A DNA stretch of 64,000 bases from Bacillus sp. FJAT-49736. GTDB taxonomy: Bacteria; Bacillota; Bacilli; Bacillales; Bacillaceae_C. This document shows positions 33,036 to 43,700 of this stretch, piece after piece. The notes under the pieces are model-generated. The model did no database searches. It saw only the letters and a program-made list of their open reading frames with translations, and was not told where the DNA came from. The stretch lies in the NCBI RefSeq assembly GCF_018343615.1, contig NZ_JAGYPI010000001.1:744001-808000 (forward strand), written 5' to 3'. The first letter of the stretch is position 1; every line of letters begins with the position of its first letter. The translations under genes were made by a program, and so were the position numbers.

Positions 33036-33923
33036 ATGTTTCGGAATGTAGCAGAATTAGTTGAATTAGCGGAATCCCAAAATAAAAAGATATCGGAAAT
33101 AATGATTGAGCAGGAAATGGAAGTAACGGGAAAAACACGCGAAGAAATTTATGACCAAATGAATAAAAGCCTCAAAGTAATGGAAGATGCTGTTGAGCGC
33201 GGAATCCAAGGTGTAACATCACATTCAGGCTTGACAGGCGGAGATGCTGTATTGCTGCAAAAATATATTGAAAAAGGAAACTTCCTTTCCGGTGAGACGA
33301 TACTGGACGCTGTCAGCAAGGCCGTTGCCACAAATGAAGTAAATGCTGCAATGGGGACGATTTGCGCGACACCAACAGCCGGATCAGCTGGTGTTGTTCC
33401 TGGTACATTGTTTGCAGTAAAGAATAAGTTGCATCCAACCAGAGAACAAATGGTAAATTTTCTATTTACATCCGGTGCATTCGGCTTTGTAGTGGCAAAT
33501 AATGCATTTATTTCCGGGGCTGCAGGTGGTTGCCAAGCTGAAGTAGGTTCTGCAGCAGGAATGGCGGCGGCAGCTATCGTAGAAATGGCTGGCGGAAGCC
33601 CCTCACAATGTGCGGAAGCGATGGCAATTACATTGAAAAACATGTTAGGTCTAGTTTGCGATCCGGTTGCAGGTCTTGTAGAGGTTCCTTGTATTAAACG
33701 AAATGCGATGGGTGCAGCCAATGCTATGGTTGCAGCAGATATGGCGCTAGCGGGAGTTACGAGCAGGATCCCATGTGACGAAGTAATTGATGCAATGTTT
33801 AAAATTGGTCAAAGTATGCCTACAGCGTTAAAGGAAACAGCTGAGGGAGGGTTAGCGGCTACACCAACAGGCCGAAGATTAGAGGCTAAGATTTTTGGTA
33901 TACCGCTTAAATCGGATGAATAA
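33036..33923 (+). CDS. sdaAA: L-serine dehydratase alpha subunit
   Basis: This is the catalytic, [4Fe-4S]-bearing subunit of serine dehydratase. The 295-residue protein has the conserved TPTAGSAGVVPG segment and CDPVAGLVEVPC, which carry cluster cysteines. The start is set at ATG 33036 (MFRNVAELVE), with AAAGGGGG upstream; a frame extends back to 32907 but that stretch reads through the repeat element and has no family match. The last bases overlap recG by 8. Confidence 0.95.
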   Translation: MFRNVAELVELAESQNKKISEIMIEQEMEVTGKTREEIYDQMNKSLKVMEDAVERGIQGVTSHSGLTGGDAVLLQKYIEKGNFLSGETILDAVSKAVATNEVNAAMGTICATPTAGSAGVVPGTLFAVKNKLHPTREQMVNFLFTSGAFGFVVANNAFISGAAGGCQAEVGSAAGMAAAAIVEMAGGSPSQCAEAMAITLKNMLGLVCDPVAGLVEVPCIKRNAMGAANAMVAADMALAGVTSRIPCDEVIDAMFKIGQSMPTALKETAEGGLAATPTGRRLEAKIFGIPLKSDE

Positions 33924-35964
33924 TTCATTACAGGATTCTGTCTCTGTTATAAAAGGTGTAGGTGAGGAAACGGAAAGTACCTTAGCGGTAATGGGAATAT
34001 TCACCGTTAAAGACTTGCTGGAGCATTTCCCGTATCGATATGAAGACTATCGTTTAAGAGATTTGGAAGATGTTAAGCATGATGAAAAAATAACGATAGA
34101 AGGGAAGGTTCATAGTGAACCTTCTCTTGTCTTTTATAATCGAAAACGCTCTAGATTAACCGTTCATTTATTGGTTGGAAGATATTTAATTAAAGCTGTT
34201 TTTTTTAATCAAGCATATTTAAAGAAGAAAATAAACATTCACGACACTATTACCGTTTCTGGAAAATGGGATCAGCATCGTCAAACGATTACTGTTCAGG
34301 AACTAAAAATAGGGCCATATCAAAAAATCACAGAATTTGAACCAGTTTATTCTGTGAGAGGAAATATTACTGTTAAAACCTTACGAAAGTTAATAAAACA
34401 AGCCTATCAAACACACGTTAATAGCATTGAAGAAAATATACCAGAGAATCTCCGGGAAAAGTATAAATTGCTTGGCCGGAAGGAAACTATTTTTTCATTA
34501 CATTTTCCAAAATCAGATGCAGATGTGAAACAAGCGAGAAGAAGAATGGTGTATGAGGAATTCTTATTTTTTCAATTAAAAATGCAGGCCTTACGGAAGT
34601 TTGAACGGGAAAATTCCGGCGGTACATCCTATCATTATGATCTAATAAAACTTAAAGAGTTTATATCTTCTCTGCCATTCTCATTAACAAATGCGCAAAA
34701 ACGTGTAGTAAACGAAATTTGTGCTGATATAAAATCCCCATATAGAATGAATAGACTTTTGCAAGGAGATGTAGGATCAGGGAAAACTGCAGTGGCGGCT
34801 ATCTCTCTGTATGCAATGGTTACTGCTGGATTTCAAGGTGCTTTAATGGTGCCAACGGAAATATTAGCCGAGCAGCATGTAGAGTCTTTATTTCAAATGC
34901 TCGAGCCGCATGGGGTACAAATTGCCTTGTTAACTAGCTCTATAAAAGGGAAGAGAAGAAAGGAACTGCTTGAAAGATTAAAAAACGGAGAAATTGATGT
35001 CCTAATAGGAACACACGCATTAATTCAGCATGATGTTTTTTTTCATAAGCTGGGACTTGTAATAACGGATGAACAGCATCGATTTGGAGTGGAACAGCGC
35101 AGAGTTTTAAGGGAAAAAGGGGAAACTCCGGATGTCTTGTTTATGACTGCAACACCTATTCCAAGAACATTAGCCATTACTGCTTTTGGAGAAATGGATG
35201 TATCAATCATTGATGAGATGCCAGCGGGAAGAAAAACAATAGAAACATATTGGGTGAAGCATGAAGTATTAGATCGTGTACTGGGTTTTGTTGAAAAGGA
35301 ATTAGAGAAAGGCAGACAAGCTTATATAATTTGCCCACTAATTGAAGAATCCGATAAGTTAGACGTTCAAAATGCAATTGATGTATATAATATGCTATCA
35401 GGACATTATCAAAATCGTTTTCAAGTAGGATTAATGCATGGAAGACTCACAGCGCCGGAAAAAGATGAAGTAATGAAATTATTCACCATAGGAGATGTAC
35501 AAATCCTTGTTTCAACTACTGTAGTAGAGGTTGGAGTGAATGTCCCAAATGCAACGGTAATGGTGATATATGATGCTGAAAGATTCGGGCTATCCCAGCT
35601 TCACCAGCTTCGCGGACGAGTTGGTAGAGGCAGTGAGCAATCCTATTGCATTTTATTAGCTGATCCAAAATCTGATGTTGGAAAAGAAAGAATGAAAATT
35701 ATGACGGAAACAAATGATGGTTTCGTGTTAAGTGAAAAGGATCTTGTGCTAAGAGGACCAGGTGATTTTTTCGGGAAAAAGCAAAGTGGCTTGCCGGAAT
35801 TTAAAATTGCCGACATGGTTCATGATTACCGAACATTAGAGACAGCTCGACAGGATGCTATGGAATTGATCAATGACAACGATTTTTGGACAAACCCAGT
35901 TTATGAAAGGTTAAGGTTTTTCATTGAGGAATCCGGTATTATGAATGGAGAAAAACTAGATTAG
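33916..35964 (+). CDS. recG: ATP-dependent DNA helicase RecG
   Basis: RecG reverses stalled replication forks and processes branched DNA. The 682-residue protein has an N-terminal wedge/OB domain (about 1-230) and a superfamily 2 helicase core with GDVGSGKT, a DEQH box (ITDEQHRFG), FMTATPIPRT, and the RGRVGRG motif VI. Length equals that of B. subtilis. The start is ATG 33916 inside the end of sdaAA; an in-frame TTG 21 bases earlier would add residues with no homology. The ribosome-binding site is poor, which suggests coupling to sdaAA. Confidence 0.94.
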   Translation: MNNSLQDSVSVIKGVGEETESTLAVMGIFTVKDLLEHFPYRYEDYRLRDLEDVKHDEKITIEGKVHSEPSLVFYNRKRSRLTVHLLVGRYLIKAVFFNQAYLKKKINIHDTITVSGKWDQHRQTITVQELKIGPYQKITEFEPVYSVRGNITVKTLRKLIKQAYQTHVNSIEENIPENLREKYKLLGRKETIFSLHFPKSDADVKQARRRMVYEEFLFFQLKMQALRKFERENSGGTSYHYDLIKLKEFISSLPFSLTNAQKRVVNEICADIKSPYRMNRLLQGDVGSGKTAVAAISLYAMVTAGFQGALMVPTEILAEQHVESLFQMLEPHGVQIALLTSSIKGKRRKELLERLKNGEIDVLIGTHALIQHDVFFHKLGLVITDEQHRFGVEQRRVLREKGETPDVLFMTATPIPRTLAITAFGEMDVSIIDEMPAGRKTIETYWVKHEVLDRVLGFVEKELEKGRQAYIICPLIEESDKLDVQNAIDVYNMLSGHYQNRFQVGLMHGRLTAPEKDEVMKLFTIGDVQILVSTTVVEVGVNVPNATVMVIYDAERFGLSQLHQLRGRVGRGSEQSYCILLADPKSDVGKERMKIMTETNDGFVLSEKDLVLRGPGDFFGKKQSGLPEFKIADMVHDYRTLETARQDAMELINDNDFWTNPVYERLRFFIEESGIMNGEKLD

Positions 35965-35995
35965 TAGGAATAAAGACAGGGAGATAAGGTGAATC

Positions 35996-36046
35996 TTGCA
36001 TTCTTTTCTCCCCTTTTATATACTACTATTAGTACCAAGTCCTAAT
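35996..36046 (+). promoter_or_regulatory. fapR promoter with FapR operator
   Basis: TTGCAT (35996-36001) and TATACT (36019-36024) are 17 bases apart, a good SigA promoter. Directly downstream, 36028-36046 reads ATTAGTACCAAGTCCTAAT, close to the known FapR box, which starts TTAGTACC and ends in CTAAT. FapR bound there would cover the transcription start. Known model: malonyl-CoA releases FapR and induces lipid synthesis. A small GGGAGA/TCTCCC hairpin (35980-36012) overlaps the promoter and may end recG transcripts. Confidence 0.75.
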
Positions 36047-36064
36047 ATCGTGTGGTGTAAATAA

Positions 36065-36637
36065 ATGAGAATGGCAAAAAAGGAACGTCAAAAGCAATTA
36101 ATCATGACAATTCAGGAAAATCCTTTTGTAACGGATGAAGAGCTTTCAGAAAAATTTAAAGTTAGTGTGCAGACAATTCGACTCGATCGGTTGGAATTAT
36201 CGATTCCGGAACTTCGGGAAAGAATAAAAAGTGTAGCAGAAAAACAATTTGGAGATCAGGTAAAAGCTCTTCCAATTGAAGAGGTAATCGGTGAAATTAT
36301 AGATATCGAGCTAGATAAAAGTGCGATATCCATTTTTGATGTTAAAAGAGAACATGTTTTTAAGCGAAATTCGATCGCCCGCGGACATCATCTTTTTGCA
36401 CAAGCAAACTCTTTAGCTGTTGCGGTAATAAATGATGAATTAGCTTTAACCAGCAAGGCAAATATCCATTTTACCCACTCCGTAAAAGAAGGAGAAAGGG
36501 TGATAGCAAAGGCAAGGATTAAGGGCAATCAGGAAATCTCTGATCGTACTATTGTTGAAGTAAATAGTTTTGTAGGAAATAAGCTTGTATTTAAGGGCGA
36601 TTTTGAAATGTATCGAAATAGTAGTAATGGCGAATAA
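36065..36637 (+). CDS. fapR: Transcriptional repressor of fatty acid and phospholipid synthesis FapR
   Basis: FapR represses lipid genes until malonyl-CoA binds. The 190-residue protein has an N-terminal DeoR-like helix-turn-helix ([20 protein letters not shown], about 24-43), a linker helix ([11 protein letters not shown]), and a C-terminal hot-dog domain with the conserved [16 protein letters not shown] effector-binding segment. The first ATG (36065) is used; a second at 36071 is possible. An operator upstream points to autoregulation. It is followed by plsX, fabD, fabG and acpP, all in one direction. Confidence 0.95.
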   Translation: MRMAKKERQKQLIMTIQENPFVTDEELSEKFKVSVQTIRLDRLELSIPELRERIKSVAEKQFGDQVKALPIEEVIGEIIDIELDKSAISIFDVKREHVFKRNSIARGHHLFAQANSLAVAVINDELALTSKANIHFTHSVKEGERVIAKARIKGNQEISDRTIVEVNSFVGNKLVFKGDFEMYRNSSNGE

Positions 36638-36670
36638 AGTGAATAGGCCAAATAAAAGGGATGAAGAACG

Positions 36671-37648
36671 ATGAAAATAGCAATTGATGCCATGGGCGGA
36701 GATCATGCGCCAAAAGAAATTGTCTTAGGAGTAAATAAGGCAATTGGACAATTTACGGATATTGAAATAATGCTTTACGGAGATGAAAAGCAAATTAATC
36801 AATATTTACAGCCAAACGCAAGGATTCAAGTTATACATACAGATGAAGTAATTTCAGGATCGGACGAACCGGTTAGAGCAGTAAGAAGGAAGAAAAATGC
36901 ATCTATGGTATTAATGGCTCAAGCTGTTGCAGACGGAATGGCAGATGCTTGTATCTCAGCTGGTAATACGGGTGCCTTAATGGCTGCAGGGCTTTTTGTA
37001 GTAGGCAGAATGGAAGGTATTGACCGTCCGGCCCTAGCACCAACACTTCCGACCGTTGATGGGAAGGGATTTGTAATGCTCGACCTTGGAGCTAATGCTG
37101 ATGCAAAACCGGAGCATTTAGTACAATATGCGATTATGGGTTCTATTTATGCAAATAAGGTAAGGGGAATAGCGAATCCCCGAGTAGGGCTTCTGAATAT
37201 CGGAACGGAAGAAAAAAAAGGAAATGAATTAACGAAAAAAGCTTTTGAATTATTAAAGAATGCGGATATACATTTCGTTGGAAATGTTGAATCACGTGAT
37301 TTATTAAATGGTCCAGCAGATGTAGTGGTAACGGATGGATTCACTGGCAATATGGTATTAAAGTCAATTGAAGGTACTGCCTCCTCTGTATTTTCTTTAT
37401 TGAAGAAAACCTTAACTAGCAGTCTTAAAAGTAAATTAGCTGCAGTATTAGTCAAATCTGATTTACTCGAGCTGAAAAACATGATGGATTACTCTGAATA
37501 TGGAGGTGCCGGTCTTTTCGGAATAAAAGCTCCTGTAATAAAAGCGCATGGTTCCTCTAACGCTAATGCATTATATAATGCTGTTCGCCAAGCACGAGAA
37601 ATGGTTTTGCATGATGTTACAAAAACGATAAAAGATGCCATACAATAG
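36671..37648 (+). CDS. plsX: Phosphate acyltransferase PlsX
   Basis: PlsX converts acyl-ACP to acyl phosphate, the donor for PlsY in phospholipid synthesis. The 325-residue protein begins [20 protein letters not shown], the family signature, and contains [12 protein letters not shown] and DGFTGN. It is the second gene of the FapR-controlled operon, 33 bases after fapR. Confidence 0.96.
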   Translation: MKIAIDAMGGDHAPKEIVLGVNKAIGQFTDIEIMLYGDEKQINQYLQPNARIQVIHTDEVISGSDEPVRAVRRKKNASMVLMAQAVADGMADACISAGNTGALMAAGLFVVGRMEGIDRPALAPTLPTVDGKGFVMLDLGANADAKPEHLVQYAIMGSIYANKVRGIANPRVGLLNIGTEEKKGNELTKKAFELLKNADIHFVGNVESRDLLNGPADVVVTDGFTGNMVLKSIEGTASSVFSLLKKTLTSSLKSKLAAVLVKSDLLELKNMMDYSEYGGAGLFGIKAPVIKAHGSSNANALYNAVRQAREMVLHDVTKTIKDAIQ

Positions 37649-37674
37649 GCTTCATGAAAAGGAGATTGTAGAAT

Positions 37675-38613
37675 ATGAGTAAAATTGCATATGTATTCCC
37701 TGGACAAGGATCTCAGACAGTAGGAATGGGAAAATCCGTTGCTGAGGCAAATCAAAAAGCAGGAGAAATGTTCGAATTAGCTGATAATCGTTTAGGATAT
37801 TCGCTTTCCAATATTATATTTGATGGCCCAATTGAAACGCTTACGTTAACAACAAATGCCCAACCTGCACTTTTGACAACAAGTATAGCTCTTCTCCAAT
37901 GCTTAGAAAACTCCGGAATCAAACCGGATTATACCGCTGGTCACAGTTTAGGAGAATATACTGCTCTAGTTGCTGCTGGTGCAATTTCATTTGAGGATGC
38001 TGTGTATGCAGTACATAAACGTGGAGAGTATATGGAAGAAGCCGTTCCGAACGGGGAAGGCACGATGGCAGCAGTATTAGGCTTAGACAGACAGGTTTTA
38101 AAGGAGCTAACAGAGGAGATTACAGCAAACGGAAATTCAGTACAGTTGGCAAATCTTAATTGTCCGGGACAAATTGTTATTTCCGGTACGGTAAGAGGAG
38201 TGGAGGAAGCAGGAAAGCTTGCAAAAGAAAAAGGAGCAAAGCGTGTCCTTCCGTTGCAAGTAAGCGGTCCTTTCCATTCTGAATTAATGAAGCCAGCTGC
38301 TGAAAAGTTTATTAACGTTTTAAATGAGATAAAAATTGATGATGCGAAAATCCCGGTCATTGCAAATGTCACAGCTGAACCGATGAATAATGCATCAGAA
38401 ATAAAAGAGAAATTAATTGAGCAATTATATTCTCCTGTACTTTGGGAAGATTCTGTACAAAAAATGATTGATCTTGGAGTGGATACATTTATTGAAATCG
38501 GACCTGGAAAGGTTCTATCAGGATTAATTAAAAAAATCAACAAAGAAGTAAGAATATATTCTATTCAAGATATGGAAACTTGCCAAACGGTAATGGAAGA
38601 ATTAAAAAATTAA
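37675..38613 (+). CDS. fabD: Malonyl-CoA:ACP transacylase
   Basis: FabD moves malonyl groups from CoA to acyl carrier protein. The 312-residue protein has the oxyanion PGQGSQ segment near 9-14, the nucleophile S91 in GHSLGEY, and the catalytic His in the GPFHSELM motif near 199. Length is normal. AAAGGAG precedes the ATG. Confidence 0.96.
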   Translation: MSKIAYVFPGQGSQTVGMGKSVAEANQKAGEMFELADNRLGYSLSNIIFDGPIETLTLTTNAQPALLTTSIALLQCLENSGIKPDYTAGHSLGEYTALVAAGAISFEDAVYAVHKRGEYMEEAVPNGEGTMAAVLGLDRQVLKELTEEITANGNSVQLANLNCPGQIVISGTVRGVEEAGKLAKEKGAKRVLPLQVSGPFHSELMKPAAEKFINVLNEIKIDDAKIPVIANVTAEPMNNASEIKEKLIEQLYSPVLWEDSVQKMIDLGVDTFIEIGPGKVLSGLIKKINKEVRIYSIQDMETCQTVMEELKN

Positions 38614-38634
38614 TCACATAAAGGAGGAAGAGTG

Positions 38635-39378
38635 ATGAAATTAGAGGGGAAAATCGCCTTAGTAACAGGTGCTTCACGTGGTATTGGCCGTGAAATTGCT
38701 TTGGAATTTGCCAAAGAGGGGGCTAATGTAATAGTTAATTATGCTGGAAGTGAGGCAAAGGCAAAGGAAGTAGTGGATGAGATACAAGCAATGGGTCGCC
38801 AAGCTATTTCTTATCAATGTAATGTAGCTAATAGTGATGATGTGCAAAAAATGATAAAAGATACCATTGATCATTTTGGGAAATTAGATATCCTTGTGAA
38901 TAATGCAGGCATTACAAGGGATAATTTGCTAATGAGAATGAAAGATGACGAATGGGATGATGTTATCAATACGAATTTAAAAAGTGTATTCTTAACGACA
39001 AAGGCAGTTACACGCCAAATGATGAAGCAGCGTTCAGGAAAAATCATCAATGTTGCTTCTGTCGTAGCTGTAAGTGGAAATCCTGGGCAAGCTAATTATG
39101 TTGCTGCAAAATCAGGTGTTATCGGTCTTACAAAAACAACAGCAAAAGAGCTTGGTTCAAGAGGAATTACAGCAAATGCAATAGCGCCAGGCTTTATTAC
39201 AACGGATATGACTGATAAGTTGCCGGAGGATTTGAAAGCGGAAATGCTTAAGCAAATTCCTTTGGCGAGATTAGGCCAGCCTAAAGAAGTTGCAAAAGCA
39301 GCAGTCTTTCTAGCATCCGAAGATTCCAATTATATTACTGGTCAAATATTGCATGTTGACGGCGGTATGGTGATGTAG
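38635..39378 (+). CDS. fabG: 3-oxoacyl-ACP reductase FabG
   Basis: FabG reduces 3-ketoacyl-ACP with NADPH in fatty acid elongation. The 247-residue short-chain dehydrogenase has the cofactor motif TGASRGIG at 11-18, NNAG at 89-92, and the catalytic S142, Y155 and K159. I take ATG 38635 after AAAGGAGG; a GTG three bases upstream would add one residue. It lies between fabD and acpP as usual. Confidence 0.96.
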   Translation: MKLEGKIALVTGASRGIGREIALEFAKEGANVIVNYAGSEAKAKEVVDEIQAMGRQAISYQCNVANSDDVQKMIKDTIDHFGKLDILVNNAGITRDNLLMRMKDDEWDDVINTNLKSVFLTTKAVTRQMMKQRSGKIINVASVVAVSGNPGQANYVAAKSGVIGLTKTTAKELGSRGITANAIAPGFITTDMTDKLPEDLKAEMLKQIPLARLGQPKEVAKAAVFLASEDSNYITGQILHVDGGMVM

Positions 39379-39477
39379 TATTAGCCGTTCAATCGGAGAA
39401 AAAATTACTTCAAATCGAAGTTTCACTTTATTATTAGGACAAAATCCTCTATAATGTCTTGAGGGGAGGTGAACCAA

Positions 39478-39711
39478 ATGTCAGATGTTTTAGAACGTGT
39501 AACGAAAATTATTGTAGATCGTCTTGGTGTAGAAGAATCTCAAGTAAAACTAGAAGCTTCTTTCAAAGATGATCTTGGAGCAGATTCCCTAGATGTTGTG
39601 GAACTTGTAATGGAACTTGAAGATGAGTTTGATATGGAAATTTCAGACGATGATGCTGAGAAAATTGCTACAGTTGGAGACGCTGTTAAATACATAGAAA
39701 GTCAGCAATAA
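39478..39711 (+). CDS. acpP: Acyl carrier protein
   Basis: The carrier of growing acyl chains. The 77-residue acidic protein has the phosphopantetheine site S37 in [13 protein letters not shown] 39478 follows GAGGGGAGGTG; an in-frame GTG at 39469 lies in the ribosome-binding site. It is the last gene of the fapR operon and is followed by a terminator. Confidence 0.97.
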   Translation: MSDVLERVTKIIVDRLGVEESQVKLEASFKDDLGADSLDVVELVMELEDEFDMEISDDDAEKIATVGDAVKYIESQQ

Positions 39712-39730
39712 TCGTTAACATGATTACAGT

Positions 39731-39758
39731 GTCCCGTTTTTTAAAAACGGGGCTTTTC
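39731..39758 (+). terminator. Terminator after acpP
   Basis: GTCCCGTTTT pairs with AAAACGGGGC around a short T-A loop, followed by TTTTC. It ends the fapR-plsX-fabD-fabG-acpP transcript. Confidence 0.85.
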
Positions 39759-39901
39759 TATTGTTTTGTATAGATAATTTTTTCCTGTTTCCAATTGTCG
39801 CGAAATCAAATAGCGCTTCTAAGCAGAATAAAAAGCTTGGGATCGGCATTTGCTTATCGTGATTAAAATGGAAACTTAATAAAATTTTTTTACGGAACTT
39901 T

Positions 39902-39930
39902 TTGCACTTCCGGATAAATTTTTATAAACT
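39902..39930 (+). promoter_or_regulatory. Possible promoter for rnc
   Basis: TTGCAC (39902-39907) and TAAACT (39925-39930) are 17 bases apart, about 45 bases before the rnc start. The rest of the 269-base acpP-rnc spacer, apart from the acpP terminator, shows nothing else I recognise. Confidence 0.4.
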
Positions 39931-39980
39931 TTAAGATGATCAATGATTTTGATTTTTTATCAAGGTGGAGAATAGAATAT

Positions 39981-40721
39981 ATGCGAAAGACAAGTAGAGA
40001 AAAAGAAAAAATAGCATTTGCATTAATAACAGAAAAATTTCAGCAGTTTCAAGATAAAGTTAATATTCATTTTTCCAATACAAAGCTCTTAATTCAAGCA
40101 TTTACCCACTCATCCTATGTGAATGAGCATCGAAAAAAAACACATCAGGATAATGAACGCTTAGAGTTTTTAGGTGATGCAGTACTAGAGTTAACGGTTT
40201 CCCAATACCTCTATGTGCATTATCCAACTATTAGCGAGGGAAAGCTTACAAAATTACGGGCAGCTATTGTTTGCGAACCATCCCTTGTTACATTTGCAAA
40301 TGAATTAAACTTTGGCGAATACATATTGCTTGGAAAGGGAGAAGAAATGACTGGAGGACGTACTAGGCCAGCTCTTTTAGCGGATGTATTTGAGGCCTTT
40401 ATAGGTGCGTTATTCCTTGATCAAGGGCTCGATGAAGTAATAAAGTTTTTAGAGAAAATTGTATTTCCGAAAATACATGAAGGGGCTTTTTCCCATGTAA
40501 TGGATTTTAAAAGTCAATTACAGGAATTTGTCCAAAAAGATTCACAGGGAGTTCTTGAATATTGCGTTTTGGATGAAAGAGGACCAGCCCATAATAGAGA
40601 ATTTGTTTCAAGAGTGTCTTTAAATAATGTTGAGCTAGGAATAGGAACAGGAAGATCTAAGAAGGAAGCGGAGCAGCATGCCGCACAAATTGCTCTTAGC
40701 ACTTTAAATAAAAAATTATAA
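39981..40721 (+). CDS. rnc: Ribonuclease III
   Basis: RNase III cuts double-stranded RNA, including rRNA precursors. The 246-residue protein has the signature [13 protein letters not shown] at 58-70 (E62, D66), the second acidic site in [12 protein letters not shown], and a C-terminal double-stranded RNA-binding domain from about 172 (FKSQLQE onward). I start at ATG 39981 behind AAGGTGGAG; an upstream in-frame ATG at 39936 would add 15 residues unlike the family. smc follows after 34 bases, as in B. subtilis. Confidence 0.95.
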   Translation: MRKTSREKEKIAFALITEKFQQFQDKVNIHFSNTKLLIQAFTHSSYVNEHRKKTHQDNERLEFLGDAVLELTVSQYLYVHYPTISEGKLTKLRAAIVCEPSLVTFANELNFGEYILLGKGEEMTGGRTRPALLADVFEAFIGALFLDQGLDEVIKFLEKIVFPKIHEGAFSHVMDFKSQLQEFVQKDSQGVLEYCVLDERGPAHNREFVSRVSLNNVELGIGTGRSKKEAEQHAAQIALSTLNKKL

Positions 40722-40755
40722 TCTGGATAAAGAGCAAGTATAGGGAGGGAGAACT

Positions 40756-43700
40756 TTGTTCCTCAAGCGTTTAGATATAGTCGGTTTTAAGTCGTTTGCT
40801 GAAAGAATTTCTGTTGAGTTTGTAACAGGTGTGACAGCAGTTGTGGGACCTAATGGAAGCGGAAAAAGCAATATTATTGATGCTGTAAGATGGGTTTTAG
40901 GTGAGCAATCAGCAAAATCCCTTCGTGGTGGTAAAATGGAGGATGTCATTTTTGCAGGAAGTGATACAAGAAAATCATTGAATTTTGCTGAGGTTTCTTT
41001 AACATTGGATAATGAAGACCATCAGTTACCCCTAGATTACAATGAAATAAGTGTTACCAGAAGGGTTTACCGTTCTGGTGACAGCGAATTCTTTATTAAT
41101 AAACAAAGCTGTAGATTAAAGGATATAATTGATCTATTTATGGATTCTGGATTAGGCCGTGAAGCCTTCTCTATCATTAGTCAAGGGAAGGTAGAGGAAA
41201 TCCTTAATAGCAAGCCTGAGGAACGAAGAACGATTTTTGAAGAAGCGGCTGGCGTATTAAAATATAAGAATCGCAAAAAAAAGGCCGAATCGAAGCTTAA
41301 TGAAACGAAGGAAAATTTAAATAGGGTTAATGATATTCTTCACGAGCTAGAACATCAAGTTGAGCCATTGAAAATTCAAGCCTCTTTGGCGAAGGATTAT
41401 TTAGATAAAAAAGAAGAACTTAAAAATGTTGAAGTGGCACTTACAGTGAAAGAAATTGAAGCTACCCATGAACAATGGGAGCAATTAAATAAGCAATTAG
41501 AACAGCATCAGGATCAAGAAATGGCATTGTCCGCGAAATTGCAAAAGGAAGAGGCAAGCCTTACCGAAATGCGTGATCAGATTTCGGCTCTCGATGAATC
41601 TATTACAGATTTGCAGAATGTCTTAGTGACAGCAACAGAGGAACTTGAAAAGTTAGAGGGCCGTAAAGAGGTTTTAAGAGAAAGAAAGAAAAATGCAAAT
41701 CAGAATAAGGATCAGCTACAAAGAAATATCGTTGAGACAGAAGAAAAAATTAATAAACTCCAAGAACAATCAAAGGTTCTAAAAGAGGAATATGAAAAAA
41801 ACGTCCAGGAAGCAGCGTTATTAAAGAATCGCCTCAAAGAAAAAAATGCTCAATTAGAAACTTTTAATATGGATATTGAAGCAATGATAGAATCTTTAAA
41901 AGGCGATTATATAGAACTTCTAAATGAACAAGCTTCCGGCAAAAATGAATTATCTTTTTTGGAACAACAATTACAAATCCAATCTACTAAAAAAAGCAAA
42001 TTGGATGAAGATAATCAAAAATATGTCGAACAACGTAGATTAATTCAAGAAGAAAAGCGGAAGGTCCAAGATCAGCTTAAAGAGACAACAATAAATTTAG
42101 AAGAACATATCCATTCCTTTCATGATAAACAAAGAGAAATAGAAAATCTCAAAGATCAATATCAAAAGCAAGAAACAACTCTTTATCAGGCATATCAATA
42201 TGTACAAAAAGCAAGATCTAGAAAAGAAACATTAGAAGAAATGGAAGAAGATTACACAGGATTTTTCCAAGGTGTTCGTGAGGTACTAAAGGCAAAGAAT
42301 TCCACACTTCAAGGAATTGAAGGTGCTGTTGCCGAGTTAATTCAAGTTCCAAAGGAGTATGAATCTGCTATTGATACTGCTCTTGGCGGAGCTATGCAGC
42401 ACATTGTGGTTTTAACGGAAGAGAATGGGCGCAATGCAATAAACTATTTAAAGAAAAATCGCTATGGCCGTGCTACTTTTTTGCCGCTTAATATTATTAA
42501 AGGGAAATCCATTCCTTCAGCTCAGCTGGCTGCGATTAGCGGGCACAGTTCTTTTGTTGGTGTTGCTTCTGAACTTATTTTCGTGAATGAAAAATATCAA
42601 TCTATTATTTCAAACCTTCTTGGAAATGTTGTAATTACAAAGGATCTACAGGGAGCCGGACAAATAGCAAAGCTTCTTCAATATCGTTATCGTCTTGTAA
42701 CCCTGGATGGCGATGTAGTGAATCCCGGCGGATCGATGTCAGGAGGAACTTCGAAGCAATCAAATAATTCCTTAATAAGCCGAAAAGGTGAATTAGAGGA
42801 ATTGAAGGTAAAACTTCTTTCGATGGAAGAAAAAACATCACAGCTTGAACAATTTGTTAAAAATCTTAAAGCGGATGTTTCGAAGGAAGAAGCTGCACTT
42901 GAAGAGATGCGAAAATCTGGAGAACAGCTTCGCTTTAAGGAACAGGAATGGAAATCAGAGTTAAGGCAAATAGAAGCAGCAGAAAAAAATATGAATGAAC
43001 GCTTGCAAATGTATGATATGGAAAAATCTGAATCCGTCCAAACAACGGAATCAGTAGAGGGCAGACAACGTGAGCTTACAGAAAAGCTTCAAAAGGTTAC
43101 GGAAAAAATTAGCCAGCTAGAAAAAGAAATTGAAGAACTGACCCAAAAGAAAAATCAAAATATCACTAGTAAGGATGAATTATTAAGTGAAATTAGTGAT
43201 TTAAAGGCAGATCTGGCTGTAAAGAATGAACAGCTTGTTACAAGTCGAGAAAACCTTGATCGAATCCAGAAGGAATTGGAAGAAACCTCCGCAAGGCATG
43301 ATAATTTTAAGAGTGAGCTTAATTGGATTGAAAATGAAATGACCAATAATCATTCAGGTGAAGAAGAATTATCCGTTGCGGCTGAAAAGAAACGGATGGA
43401 CAAACAGGAAACGACAAAGCTTATCTCTCTTAGAAGAGAAGAACGTTTGCAGCTTCAAACAAAACTAGAAGATATGGAATTGAATCTTAAAGAGCTAAAA
43501 CGTCAGCATAAAGGACTAGTTGAGGTCTTAAAGGATGAAGAGGTAAAAATAAATCGTCTGGATGTCGATTTGGAAAATCGTCTAGCACGTTTGCGGGAGG
43601 AATATTTATTAAGCTTTGAGGCAGCAAAGCAAGAGTTTTCACTCGACATATCCTTAGATGAGGCAAGGAAAAAAGTAAAGCTAATCAAGCTTGCAATAGA

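Noticed and set aside
33149-33721. 190-codon minus-strand frame inside sdaAA
   Set aside because: It mirrors the sdaAA codons, has low-complexity Ala/Pro/Thr content and no start signal.
37941-38543. 200-codon minus-strand frame inside fabD
   Set aside because: It is antisense to a full-length fabD with all catalytic residues; no ribosome-binding site or family match.
39427-39455. Promoter directly before acpP (TATAAT at 39450)
   Set aside because: The -35 is poor and the start would fall on the ribosome-binding site; acpP is more likely read from the fapR promoter.
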